From positions 27,161,860 to 27,225,859 of the forward strand of contig OW388293.1 in NCBI GenBank assembly GCA_936450465.1: a stretch of 64,000 nt of DNA, given 5' to 3'. The stretch is from Gibbula magus. Its lineage: Eukaryota; Mollusca; Gastropoda; Trochida; Trochidae. The notes beneath the pieces were generated by a model. It saw nothing but the letters and a program-made list of their open reading frames with translations. It did no database searches and had not been told where the DNA came from. Of the stretch, positions 14,301-27,800 are shown one piece after another (position 1 is the stretch's first letter; each line of letters starts with the position of its first letter). The translations under genes were made by a program, and so were the position numbers.

Positions 14301-15005
14301 ATTGATTTAATGATAGCATTAACACCAGAGAATATTAAATTTGTCCACTGACAAATGTCACAAAAACCAAGACCTCCTTTTATCATTTAAGTTCCTTTTT
14401 ATTTTCTATCTAAAAAAAACTCTACTGTAGCTTTCTTGAGCTTTGATCAACCAACAAGAATAATAAGACTTTGAGTCTTTCAACTGTTGATAATCATGTG
14501 CGCCTGGTAAAGTGCGGTACCCCATTAGTTCTGAACATTTGCTAAAAAGAATCCTTTACACCATTGGCCAATATTTTTTTCTAGATCTCCCTCCACTATC
14601 GAAAATCGTGAGCTGCTGTATAACCTTACTTTTGTTAGTACACATAACTATGCTCCAGAATATTTAAAACGCATGTGTTTGTTGTAAAAACATTTTCATT
14701 TGTCTTCTCATATTTACTCCACAATCCAATCCATGTAATATCATGAAATTTATATTCTTCTTCAAAAAACCAAATCGACTGGAGTGGTTTTCCTGCAGAA
14801 CTGACTCCCAACTGAACACGCACCCAGTTGGTCATCGATTGAACGACTTTTCACCTTTACCTGAACGCATTGCAATTATAAAATTGTTGATAGATGATGT
14901 ATTGGTGATATTGATCGCAGCAACATAACGATTAAGATAAATTAATAATGCTTAAAAGGCAAATAAACGACCAAATATTACCTTGAAAAATCCTGCGTCC
15001 GACAT
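2350..15005 (-). CDS. SRRM1: Serine/arginine repetitive matrix protein 1 (SRm160), complete, 16 exons
   Basis: SRRM1 is a nuclear-speckle splicing coactivator that bridges SR proteins, snRNPs and exon-bound complexes and also affects 3'-end cleavage. Exons, 5' to 3': 15005-14982, 14179-14090, 13964-13842, 10902-10732, 10061-9892, 9431-9243, 8824-8663, 8438-8280, 7960-7876, 7343-7208, 6222-6090, 5937-5914, 4524-4489, 4295-3287, 3022-2906, 2472-2350. All introns are GT/AG and the exons sum to 2751 nt (916 aa plus stop); human SRRM1 has 904 aa. The N-terminus MSDAGFFK and a PWI domain (about residues 25-130, KPWI at 50-53) match the family. Next come RS/RD repeats, the conserved VQQRR..YR and SDSGSSSSSSEDER block, a 1009-nt exon of SPRRR-type repeats, a lysine/histidine run (KKHKKHKKHKK) and the C-terminal LEELERKLREKALMSM motif. 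Exons 12 and 13 are only 24 and 36 nt. The start is the first ATG and matches the family N-terminus. Confidence 0.95.
7001..7085. repeat. Short hairpin repeat in SRRM1 intron ('ACTAAGGTTA' type)
   Basis: Alternating ACTAAGG/CCTTAGT motifs (cttaacactaaggttaacc, then cactaaggctaccttagtg) can fold back on themselves. Similar short segments occur at 26505-26605 and, in looser form, at 19015-19096 and 20695-20785, which suggests a family of tiny non-autonomous elements. Confidence 0.45.
11126..11752. repeat. Repeat in SRRM1 intron with the same ends as the 60.9-kb tandem-core element
   Basis: The left end (tagagccattagctctgtag, then ctcatcag) and the right end (ccataagccc, then gttgagctaaaa) match the ends of the element at 60935-62562. 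The roughly 145-bp tandem units that fill the other copy are missing here, and the core is unrelated AT-rich sequence. It lies in the 2.9-kb intron between the two main PWI exons of SRRM1. Confidence 0.6.
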
Positions 15006-15183
15006 GGTCGCGATTGAAATCTCGAGACTTCTCGTACACACGTGAGCGGAAGCGGAAGTAGTATTACAAGCGGGAAATTCAATATGGTGAATATTTGTTT
15101 ACAGTACTGATAGTCAGCTGTGAAGTTCTCATAACTTGGTACATGCGCTTTTACTCCTTTCTGAACGTTCTAGAAAGTTTAAC
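15006..15183. promoter_or_regulatory. Short divergent (bidirectional) promoter between SRRM1 and the JmjC gene
   Basis: Only 178 bp separate the two divergent start codons, so the promoters and both 5' UTRs must share or overlap this segment. It holds a CACGTG E-box at 15039-15044. Directly after it is GCGGAAGCGGAAGT (15046-15059), two overlapping GGAAG cores of the ETS type. No TATA box is evident, which fits a housekeeping bidirectional promoter. Transcription starts are not known, and 5' UTR introns could place them elsewhere. Confidence 0.55.
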
Positions 15184-18100
15184 ATGTTAACTATGTTGTA
15201 TTTTCTAATTATTTTGTGTTTTAACTTGGACATTGGAGAATTTGAAAAGATAAATGACCCGAAAACGACAAAATTAGCAGACGATCCAAGTGTCTCTGAG
15301 GTGAAAACTTTCAATGTTTGTGAGGTTTTTGATATTTAACACACTTAAAATGTCGCCATAAAAAAGTTTCAGTTGATATAATTATCTTTTAAGTAAAATA
15401 TTGAAAAGGTTGTTATACCTTGTTAATATTGATACTTAAAAGAACTGTTCCTAATATTTAGCAGACGACGCAAGAGTTGTACCATATTGAGGCATTGAGT
15501 TTGTTTAGTTATAAAATTATTTATCCTTGTGTTATAGTTTTTCAGTCAGATAAGGAATACCAACCCATATTTCGAAGAGTATGTAAATAAATTAATGAGA
15601 ATTGATCCTATCACCTTTAAAGGGTAATTATGTATGAAAGAAATAAATGCAACATATTTTAATTAATGTTTTAACAACATGCTTTTAAAATAACTACGGT
15701 ATCCCAAAATCAGTAATGTTAAAGCAGTGTCATGTGTTTTCAGTCACTTCATTGATCCTCTATTACGGAAAATTCTCCGGGTACTATGGTTAAGTTGATG
15801 CTCCATAATAACACAGAAGGTTGATCATTTTCCAGTGTAAACCTGTTCAGGTAATAACAGTTTCAAAATCTTTATTAATACTAAAATTGGGAATGATAAT
15901 TAAATTAAAAAAATACTGGGTACTCTTGTCAACTTATGAAAATTCAGAGGTAGTCACCTGAACTGAGAACTTTCTCACTCAATTACTGACACAAATATTT
16001 ATTCTTGACGTTTCTACAAAATTTTATCAATAAAAGTCTGATTTTTTATAAGAATTATTTTTTCAATATGTAATATTTGCTTAACATAAATGGCCTCTTG
16101 TCACATTTGATAACTGATTGTAGATGTATCTTCATATAAGGCCAAATAATATAATTGATTTGTTCTGATGACTTTTTTAAAACAAATATGACTCAATCTC
16201 TACTTAAGTCAAATGTGCAGTCAATCACACAAAATAAAAAGTTTTGATTATCTAAACTAGGGTTGGCTAGGCGGATTTGACGTTATTTTAATTTTTTACT
16301 GATCTGTAAACTTTTCGCTTTTTCCTCTTATTCTCCAGAACCACTGGGTTTAGGGAGCTGAAATTTTGTGTACAGACGCCTTGGTTTGATTTGGTGATCC
16401 TGTGGCCCAAATAAGGACATTACATGCCATAACCTAAAATCCTATTTTCTTTTTCCTCTCCAGAACTAAAAGACCTAGAAAGCTCAGGGCTGATATATTG
16501 TGTACAGACTCTTTAGCCAATGGAGATTCTAAATTGTAGATTTGGTGACCCCGTGGCCCAAACTAAGGGCCTCACAGGTCCTGACCTAAAAACCTATTTT
16601 CATCTTCTTCTCCAGAAATAAAAAACCTGGAAGGCTGTAATGTTGCGTGCATACTCTTTAGCTAATGCCTAATGGAGATTCTAAGTTGTAAATATGGTGA
16701 CTCACTGGCCCAAAAAAAGGGCTGACGAGCCATCTAAAAATCTATTTCTAAATTTTTTGTCTTCATCATTAAGCAATATAATCCCTGATGAGCTCTCTAT
16801 GTACATAATATATCAAAATCAAATGAGCCTAAAATAGAGACAATATACACCTGCAATTAATTATTAAAAATAGAGACAATATACACCTGCAATTAATTAT
16901 TAAGACAACAACATAAAAGTTGAAAATAGCTTCAAATTTAGCCTGGCGAGCACACTGAAGCGTGACTGGTCACCTGTTCGCCTTTTACGCATGTGACAGG
17001 AAAATTGTGCGCCATGCCATGTCAATAGTTTTGTAATGAATTGTCACTGCAATTACATCAGATCGTTGGGTATTTTGAAATTGACTTAATCACATGTTTT
17101 ATGCAATTGTCATTTGGGAAATTACCTAGTTAGATATCTAAGGATTCAATATATCAAAGATTTTATTAATACTAGTTATGTTAAATTGAACGTTAAAACG
17201 TGCTAAAACTGAATATCGTGATGTCACTCCCGTACACACTTCAGTATACCGTTTGTTGGCACTAATTACAGGTAGGCGGTGTAAGAGCCATATATAATAT
17301 ATAAGTAATTTATTGGGCAATTTCAGAAATTTAGAGTCAGGTATTTGTAAAATTGAAATCCCTTTTTAATGAAACACGAAAGTGACCATGAGGCATTTCA
17401 GTCCACCGTTAAGACTGATACGTTAGTAAACTTTATTTTTTTTAAATTGAGCAGCATTGATGAAGATCCTGTGATGATAACATTTTGAATCCAAATAAAA
17501 TCTTACTTTCTGAAAACACTTGTTATGCCCCCAAATGGAAGATTCTGGGGGTATTTTGTTTTTCACCTGTCCGTCTGTCTGGCCGTCCGTCCGTGTGTTT
17601 GTCCATAAAAACTTTAACTTTGGATTGTTCAGAGCTAGGGCTTTCATACTTGGCATGTGCATACCTTGTGATGGCTGATAGCATATATCTGGGTGCATCC
17701 GTGTTTAACAAACACATCTTGTTTTTCTTTTATCTTTTATCAGATTTGTAAAAGCTAGAATTGGATTAGTATCTAAACATGTTTTTTCCCATGAGTCTGC
17801 ACTGGCTCATCAACTTTAGAGTATATTTCTTCAGACTTCTTACTCTGTATAGTAGACATATGCAAGAAACGGTGAATTGTAATTTTGGAAAACAAAGATA
17901 TCACACTTTTAAAAATTCTATAGACATCTATCCTTGCACAGTTTACTGGATTTTCTGTAATACTGGGTTTGTCTCTGGGAAATTGAGCCCGCACAATTTT
18001 ATAAAGCAATCTGTATTCAGAATCTCATGGTGGAATTGATAGACTGATGTTATAAACTGGGGTCAAAATTAGTACTAGTCTGGTAGCAAATGGTTAGAAG

Positions 18101-21100
18101 AAACGATCCTGAGCTTGTAAAATGTAATGACTAGTAGCCAGAGGGACTAGTTAAACTAAAGACTATACGATCATATAGATGTATTTGACTAGCTGGTACG
18201 AGTTTGGGCAAGTACTTTCACAAAGCACGAGTCTGAATGGCTAGTTCTTTGATAAGGCTGTGAATTTCGAACCCTGATCTAAGAGATCCTTTTTTTCCAG
18301 TCAAGGGGTGGTGATGATCCTGTGCCCAGTGATGAAAGTTTGTGGAACCCGAAAGGAGTCACGCTGTCAGACGAGCCTGCTGAATGGCCAGGTCACCTCA
18401 AACCGTTCGGTTCCACGGGAAAATCGAAGAATATCAGCAGCCACAAGAAGTATCCGAAGCCAGCAGTATTCTTCAAGAAATATGTTGCACCAAGCACTCC
18501 TCTCCTTATGAAAAATGCATCGACAGTTAATATTGCATATAGAGGCTTCATCGAAGATAACTTCTTCAAGAAATGGCCTCAGTCTCGCTTTCATTGGTTT
18601 GCAACATCGCCCTCTAAAAACATTTCTTTCTATCAGTTCATCAATAGGTATAAAAAGAACAAGCTTGTGTTTCAAGATGAAGTACCATTTTTTCTAAGGT
18701 AGGTAACTCCCTACTGAATAATGAAGGTACAAACAGCAGTTTTTTTTTTTATTCTTTCAAGTTATATACAATGAAGTATATCATTCTTTTTTATTTGTTG
18801 TATTTTATATTTCTTTAGTTCTCGGTGTTACATCCATGCTGCTTTTTGATGGAATTCCCCCCTGTTTACTAACATCCCGCAAATATGTAAATCAATTCAC
18901 AGCCATGACACAATATTAATGACACGTATTTGAAAAGTGAACAGTTTTGTTGTGATCACATCAACATTGTAGTAAAATACTTAGTAATCAATATAAATGA
19001 CCAGTGCCTAAATTTTCGAAGCTCTCTTAGCCCTAAGATAGTCGTAAGCCAATATTATTGTATGGTACTTACTTAGTACTAAGAGAGCTTCGAAATATAC
19101 CCCCAGGTCAGGAACTTTCTCAGCATCAATTGCACCAAATGGTAAATTATTTGAAAACATTGAATCATATATTGGACTGCCAAAGCCCATTTTTAGTAGA
19201 CGTTCAGCATTGTCATCATGTGATGTTACATTATAAATTTATTATAGTAAAAGTTACCTGGTAATGAGTCTAATGACACCCTTAAACCTGTATAAAGTGA
19301 TTTTATTTTTTTATTAATATTTTGTTTGTATTTGCAGCGACCATGTGACAATTCCTTCACCATTGTTGTGCAAGACAGTTGTAAAAGAATTTTCAAATAA
19401 TGTGAGTGAAGTGTTGCATCCAAAGTCTTCAAATTTGGTGTCGGCGTCACGTACGGACGCCGCTGAATACATAGTCTCCCGTGCCGCGTTGCGGCGGGGG
19501 ACAATAATAATACTTTATTGTCCGCAATATATAATACATACATTGGAAATTTAGTGTGTGCAAATAGCACCCGGCAGCCACAGTGCATCGCCAGTTCAAG
19601 CATTGTTCTATCCTTATAATGCTGAGCGTCAAGCAAGGCAGCAACAACTCCCATCTTTTAACGTCTTTTGGTATGACACGACCGGGAATCGAACCCGGTC
19701 TTCCGGGTGATGAGCGGACACTCTACCAACTGAGCTACATCCCCGTTTTTTTGACCAAATGATGTGACTTTCTAAACTCAATGTTACCAGCAGGGGATAT
19801 TGCCATGTTAGTGGCAAACACTTGTTCAGTTTTACATTTAGTTTCTCAAAGTCGTTATTTATCTAAATGTTAAGTCATATTCAACTTTAAATTGTATATG
19901 TATATCTAGGAAAAATTAGCAGCACCAATTTAAAATTCAGTATTTATAAGTACTTATGAAAGAATTTAGTGAAAAATAATTCTTGAGGTGATCAAGATGA
20001 ATTTTTCACTGACACTGGTGTCGTTTCCTGTTCCTTGGGTGCGGGTCATTCAGTTGAGAATTCTACTCTGAGTTCTTCAAACAAAAGGAGTGTGATCAGA
20101 CCGTGCTCGGAGCTACTCCTAGCAATCAGGTGGAGCAGACAGAGCAGCTAAGATGTCGACCTACGAATGAACTTCCAAAAGTAGTGACAATTTTACCCCC
20201 TTATATAAAATCAAGAAGACAGCTTTATCTTCATGTATATGAACAATATTTTTTCAATAATTGAAATATGTATAAAAGTAATTAATTTCACTAAATGACA
20301 TCATTCTGGAAATGACCCGTGACCTTACTGTGAAATATAACTTCGTTTTATTTCTTTCAACGAGAGCAGAGCATTGATCTGAGAGTGCTCCAAGCACGCG
20401 AAACGAGCGCACCCTTTTATTCACTGTCTCAATAGAAATGAACATTTCTCACAATTTCAAATCTTAACCTTTGAAATTGAAATAAATGATCTCACTTGCC
20501 CTTATTTTGTCTTCGTATACATGCCCATGGAGCAATATATTACATAAATTTTATACATATTTTGACATTTATGTAAACCATTGTTTGTATGAGGCGGAAT
20601 GAGGGTTAAGTTTCCTTTCTCAACATTACATTGTATTAGACAAGTATGCTATCTTTATTCCCCCCCCAAAAAATGATTGATGAGTTACCACTAACCGATC
20701 TTAGCCCTAAGATCAATCTTAGCCAATGATAGGAGATGGGCTTACGATTGATCTTAGATCTAAAATGGGTTAGTGGAACGGCTCCCTGGAACAGAATACA
20801 ATCAGACCCTGTTTATCCACACAATTTGCTTACAGTGGAAAATCGTCTAGAAAAGTAGTTGTCCGGTTAAATGAGTTATCATTTGTATAGTAATGCATAG
20901 AGACGATTTGAAATACTTCCTTGCTGATGGCCAGGTTTCCAGATATACAGGGTTTGGGAAAACAAGGGCTGGCTGTGTCCATAAAGTGATAAACGTAAAT
21001 GACATATATATATACCGGTAAGTATCGTATCAGTGCAATAATATTGTTTAATCCCTGCATTTTATTTAAATAATTTTGTAATATAATTTTTTATGACATT

Positions 21101-21840
21101 TATTCAAGATGCTCTATGTTGGCGGTAAAGACCAAAAGAATGCAATAGAGCAGAGGAAGGTAGACAGTATCCGCTGTGTTTATAGTGGAAAACAGGACAT
21201 TGTTTTGGTCAGTCACTCAGAGTATGGAAGTAAGGTAAGCAAATTTCCTTATATCCACAATATTTATTAGTATGTCATCCCTTGAAAGTGTTATTTCAGT
21301 TGTAAAATAAGCTTTCATTGCAAAAATGTTTCAAATCTTTTTTTTTTATGTGAAATATAATGTAAATGATAACTCATTTATTAGTGGCATGGTTAATGCA
21401 AGCTCATTGATTAGATTAATTAATGTACTTAAAAAAGACTTATTATCAGCTTTATTCCACCTTGTAGATGCCTAAGGATTACAAACAGATTAATGTGGAT
21501 GCCGTCGACTATGAGAAATTCCCAGATTTGAGGGAAGTGGAATATATCAAAGCTACTCTCGGTCGTGGTGACTGCATTTACCTGCCAAGTAAATGGTGAG
21601 AGGTCAAATGTTTCTGATTTGATTCTTTCGATTACTTGATAAATATTATGATCACAACCAATTTATGCCTATGATCAGACAGATGTGGATAAAACAATTC
21701 TCATCAAATTATACACTTAAATAAAAAAACATATTGCATTGAGGAGATATATTTTAATAATTGATTTGGCATAACAATCATATTTGAAATTTAGGCTGAC
21801 ATTGTTTTGCTTTAAAGGAGGGGGTTACCGTAGACAGTAC

Positions 21841-21879
<39 letters not shown>

Positions 21880-24800
21880 TTATCATAATTACCCCATACC
21901 GTTGTGAATCATATTAGAATATTATTTACTCAGAGTATTCTGGGACAGCTTGTCTTTAGTCACTGGTCAACGTCAGGCTCTTTGTTTGTTCAGTTGTGAG
22001 TTGTGACTCTTTTAAAATTGTTTGCACGAAATGGTTTGGCACTTATTAACTCTACAGGTAAAAGTTTTAAGTTATGTTTCTATGTAACACTCAACAGTCT
22101 GGTCTGCAATTTAAATATGGCTACAGTGTCACTCAAATCAATGATCATCCTCGACAGGTACTGGCAAGTGAACACTCACAGCAGCTCCAAGTCAGTGGAC
22201 ATCATGTGGTACCACCGAGTCACAGGAGTTGATTCCTCTCAATGTGTACAACAAACAGACGAACCTGTGATGGGAGATTTTAACTTTGCAGAACTGAAGT
22301 CGTGGACTTATGTTCAAAGGCATATTGTAATGTGAGTTTAATACGCTAGCATGGAATGGGAAATATACCTTTGATAATGGGCCATTTTTAACCCAAAGGT
22401 GAAACTCAAGGGGGTTTATTTCCTGGCGCAACTCGTCTGTCCGTCCGTCCGTCCGTCCCGAAAAGAGTACTTTTGTTCTGAAATCAACTCCTCTCACAGT
22501 TCTGGACCAATCTTTCTGAAACTTTTCACATGCTTTGACTATATATCTGTGATACACATGTGTATCAGACTAATATTATCAGAGTTATGGCCCTTGACTT
22601 AGAGCTCTCAGCTTTCCAATTTCACACAGTGACAGTAACTTTTAATTTGTCAGCATTTGAACATGTTATGTTTCCAATGTCACACACTGAAGTTATAACC
22701 TTTGACCATGTGACCTTGAACTTGATGTAGGATCCATTTTGTGAGAAACTTAACCATGGCCATAATTTTTGATTGAATGGTGATAGGTCTTTGATACTTG
22801 ACATGCTGATTTATTTTTAATAGGTCATGAAATTACCCTAACAATTAAACTGTTGATTTGGAGGATAAGGAACCCGGGGGTTCTTGTGCTCACAGAGCAC
22901 TCTTGTAGTAATTTCAAATGGGCCATTCGCCATTGTAGTAACAGTAACATTTCAAATTTAAATGGGCCATTTTTGTTCCAATGTGCAAAATGGCCAATGG
23001 CCCCTACCTTTCCCAACCTCTGCACTAGGGTGGTGAGAAATGTCAGGAATTGATAAAAAAAAATATGACTACTCCAAGTGAATATTGGTACGGAGAAAGT
23101 CATCAGATCGTGGATGTAGTTGGGTGAATGTTGACACCAGAAAATGAGAGTAGTGGTGTGGACGGTGTCACCAGATAGTTGTAGTAGTCGGATTGATAGT
23201 GAAACGTATCCTTTCAAAATGTTTTGAGATAATTAAACATATTTTCTAATCAAATTTCTGAGAGAAAAAAAATTCAGATTTTTATTTTTGTTGTAAATTT
23301 CTATTCATATTTATGGTCATAAAGGTTGTCAACCCTAGGTATGTCATAACATTGTTCAATAAATCACAAAGTTTGTATATAGCACGGTTTTATTGACTAG
23401 TATGTGGATTTGAATAGTTTGTACTGCAAATAAAACCTAAGAAATGTTAGTTTGGTCTTTTACTTCAAAAAGGGTCACAGAATTTTGCACAGATAAGGTA
23501 TTAAATGGCCGGAAGGCTGTTGTTGATGGATAATTCTCCTAGATATGCTGGCAAGTTTGTCTTCGGTGCAAGAGGTCCAGGTTGAATCCCGCCAGGGGCA
23601 TGGCAACTTTGCCTGCTGTGGAGAACTGATCTACATGCAGTATGGTTTGGATGCAATCCTACACTGAATTTCAGTGCAGTTTCACTCATGGTTCACTAGT
23701 TCCAGCCGATGCTCACAGGTTTCACTGCAATGCATAGCCACCATGTTTTTGTAAAGTAAAGTATATTTTCCAAATAATAACCATTTTCTAGTTCAGAGTT
23801 ATGTTATTCAATATTTCTTCTTCAGTTATTACTTTGCCTCCTACCTGGCAGTGTCTGATAGCTATGATATGGAGGAGCTGTCGCTAGCACTGGACAACGA
23901 TGTCAGGGTTTTTCAGAACGTCACGTCTTGGACTGATGAGTATGATGAGATCACAAAGGAGGTATGTGTATAAAGGGAAGGTTGTCCACCATTTCTTGTG
24001 TACATTGCGAAATTAGAACACGTCTTTAAATTTACTAATTTTACAACTTTGTAATAATATAAAATATATTGATATAATATCCACAAGTAACAAATAATTT
24101 TCATCATCAAACTGATCAACAGCAAAGCTTTCCACACTGATTGGCTTTACTTCTCATTGTTAATTTATGATTAAAGTAATTTTTTAATGAATGTGCACTG
24201 TTCTTTGTAAAAATTTCAAATCAAAAGACACCAGAATATTACCCTCAGTAATGTGTTTCAAATGGATTTGTTATTACCATGTATTTTTATGTCACATATA
24301 TGCATAAACAGGAATATCCAATCAAATTGTTTCTATAAAAAATACCCTGATAGAACCCCTATTTCTCTAAGTCTCTGTCACAGTGAACCCATTCTACAAA
24401 CTCTTAAGCAATCTCTTTGATTCAAGCTTTATCATTTTTTTGGGGTTTTAAAAAAAAAATATTTTGACCCCTCCTCCCCCTCTGTCCTCACCCCCCTGCC
24501 TCTTCTTTCACTTTACGATATAAAATTTGCTTCTTATCATCTATCACTTAAGCTTGTACTGTATTGTTTCAGGTCTTTGAGACTCTGGACATCAACAAAG
24601 ATGGTTTTTTCAGCCTGAGAGATCTGGATGCTATCACTCCCAAGGTGAGAAAATATCAAAATATTTCTTGTTATCAATAACATGGTGACAGTTCTTTTCT
24701 ATGCATACATTGATGTATATAAGTTTGGTATGTCCTACACGTCAGCTGATGGAGTAAGTTTATACTCTGAAACAGTGTGTATGTTTACAATGAAGAAGTT

Positions 24801-27800
24801 CAGAAAAATCTTGTTCTTCCTATGTTCACTTCTAAACATTTCCTTTTCCTTTTCCTTTTTTGAATAAATACATTTTATTATTTAGCTCATGGTTGTTTGT
24901 AAGAATTTTGCTGAGATCCATGCAAGCAGTTATTTTCTGTAACAAGCTGCTGTTTTCAGACACCAAAGTTAGTCTCTTAATAAAACAATGAAGTAACTTA
25001 CACATAGACAAAGCCAGATGACCAACTTCTAATATCCATCCTAATCACTGGCAGTGCATAAAACCAGCTTGTAAAGGTACCAGCCCCAAAGCGTTACTTC
25101 ATCAATTTAAATGCTAATTGATAGAAAACCTCTAAAAGTTGCCAGATCAGACCAAAAATTATTAGGTCAAGGACAACCATAATTTGTACTTGATTTGCGC
25201 CCCGGCTGAGACACTTGTTTTGGAACGGCTGGACAATGCTGAGGCACCGGCTATCAGCTGATTGAGCCAGTTTCAGTTGAGCAGGTACTACCGGGTAGGC
25301 TCATGTGTTCAACCACAGCATTTGATTCCTCCAGTGAGCAAGGTCGCCGGTCACATGTTAGTGCATGCGGATCAACACAAGCTATCAGTGTATCCATACA
25401 CTGTAAGTTGTCAGGGTATTCTTTTCTATGTAAATAAAATATGTTTAGATCAACTTGTCACATCAAATGAAGGGACCAGGTTTGATGTAAATTAAGTGTC
25501 AAGCTTAACTTCTTACTTAATCTATTTCTGTAACTTTGTAGGTTGCAGAAGAGATTTACGGACCGCTTGTGGACAGGATTGCGGACTATGAAGAAGTGAT
25601 GCGAGATCAGCAGCTAGATTTAAAGGAAGAGCAGGACATGAAAAAGATAAAGGCCTCTGAAATAGTAAGTATTCATGTTCAAGTGTGCATAACTCTACGG
25701 AGACAAATATACTTGTATTTTCATTTATAGTATTTAAGCAAAAGGGAAGCAATTCATATATTCTGATTTTGATTAGACTGAAAACCCCAAGGTATTGGCT
25801 GTCTATTGCACTGCAAGCAAAATTCTAAAATGAAAAACTGAAGCGATGTGCAAGAATGTTCTTTTCAGAGACTCTCACAGCTTGAATAAAAAGTAAATAA
25901 GTTAGGAATTTATCAAGCGCCTGAATCCAGGAAACTGCTCAGAGTTGCTTAGTCATATGCTCTTTGAACGTGAGGGTTATCAGTTCAGATTGGAAATTTG
26001 TGAGACTTGTTCCATAGCACAGATCCTGCCTTGTGGAGAGCTCTGTCTCTGTGTGACAGTGTGTGTGACTGGAACAGTGACTATGAGAGTAGACATTGAT
26101 TGTAATGTCCTCTTTTACTGATAGGGTGTGATGAGCTGTCCTGGATGTATTCTGGAGCCAGGCCATTTAGCGCCTTGAAGACAAACATCAGCAGTTTGAA
26201 CTCGATCCTCTCCCTCATTGGTAGCCAGTGTAGTTGTTTGAGTACAGGTCTTGTGTGGTTGTACTTCTTTGTATAGGTTATCCTTGCTGCAGAGTTTTGC
26301 ATTTACTGAAGTGTGTCCAAGATGTTGGTTCTGCATCAATACAAAAGACTGTTGCATGAACAAAGACATGAACTAGGGATTTGACATCTTCCTGTGTCAT
26401 GATCTTGATATCTGAGTGATGTTCCTGATGTGGTAGTAGGATGTTTACACACCATGTTGACATGCTTTTCAGAGGTCAAGTCAAGAAACTACTTGGCATC
26501 CTTTCACAAAGCAACCTTTACTAAGGTTAACTCCCTTTCTTCAACACTGCACCAAGGTTACCGTTACCTTAGCAACTTCAATCACCTTAGTGCTTTGAAA
26601 GGAGGCTCTGGTGTATAAAGAAGTTTATTACCCACGTGGTACTTCGTAAAGGGGTTTCATAACAAACTGTTACGACACATATGTGTCATAACACCTTCAA
26701 GTAATTTGATTGGCTAACGATGAACTTTAACACTGCCTGGACTACTTTATTCATTCATAAAACGAACGTGCATTCATTCATAAAATTACAAGTTTTGTAC
26801 GACAACACTTATAATTAATATTTATCTCATTGTTCAGTTAATTCATGAACTCGTACTTATCGCAATGATTGATTTTAATGGAATAATTAACAAACACACC
26901 ATGACTAGAGCAAAGCTAATAAGCACAAAGTTTAGAATGAAGCAAGAGTTTTTGCTGTCAATCTTACCCTTGGGAAACGCTCAGTATCTCGGCGAAGACA
27001 TCATATTACGTAAGCTTCCTCCAGCATGACTTAGTGCAACTGGTTTCGCCATACCGAACATCACGGATTATGGAATGGTTTGATTTTAAAAGAGTGAATA
27101 TTTAACGTCGCAATATTATGAACTTAGATGCTGTGACTGGGTTGATATTACTCCGCTGTTCCGTTCCTTTATAGGGACAACAGAAATATATTTTAAAACA
27201 CAATAAATCGTATGAAATACATGTTGGTAATAAATAGGATACATAACTCGTTCCCCTTTCATATCAAGTTTATGTCCCTCGTGAAATAATTTTGGTTTGT
27301 CTCTCGCCAAGGCTCGGGACAAAGCAAAATTATTTCACTCGGGACATAAACTTGAAATGAAAGGGGAAGCTTGTTAGATATCCTATAACTCCTCATCTGC
27401 ATCATCAATAACAATGGTTTTGTTTTAGATAAAACCAGGTGACGACCCAAAGATAGCAGTAGAGAACTACATCAACAACTACATGATGGTGTTGGAAGAT
27501 GTCATCAACGAGAGTATGGGTGAGATGGTCAATACAGGGACTGCGCCCGACTTCAAGGAGAAGATGGAAAAACGACAGAAAGAAATAGGTGCGGTTATTT
27601 CATAATGCAGCCTTTTCATCCCCGTTACAAAAACATTTGAGATAATTATGATTGATATTCATAAGTGAGGTGCCCTTTCACACAATGGGTAAGATAGAAA
27701 TAAATTTATAAAACGATAAAAAGAGATCTGAATTGTTGATAGCAGCCCTATGAACCGTGTCCATTGGAGAAAATGAGATCTAATTTCCCTGGCAATATAT

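Noticed and set aside
19675..19745. A tRNA gene on the minus strand
   Set aside because: A and B boxes are clear, but the acceptor stem does not pair, the anticodon arm is imperfect and a SINE body follows directly; called a SINE head.
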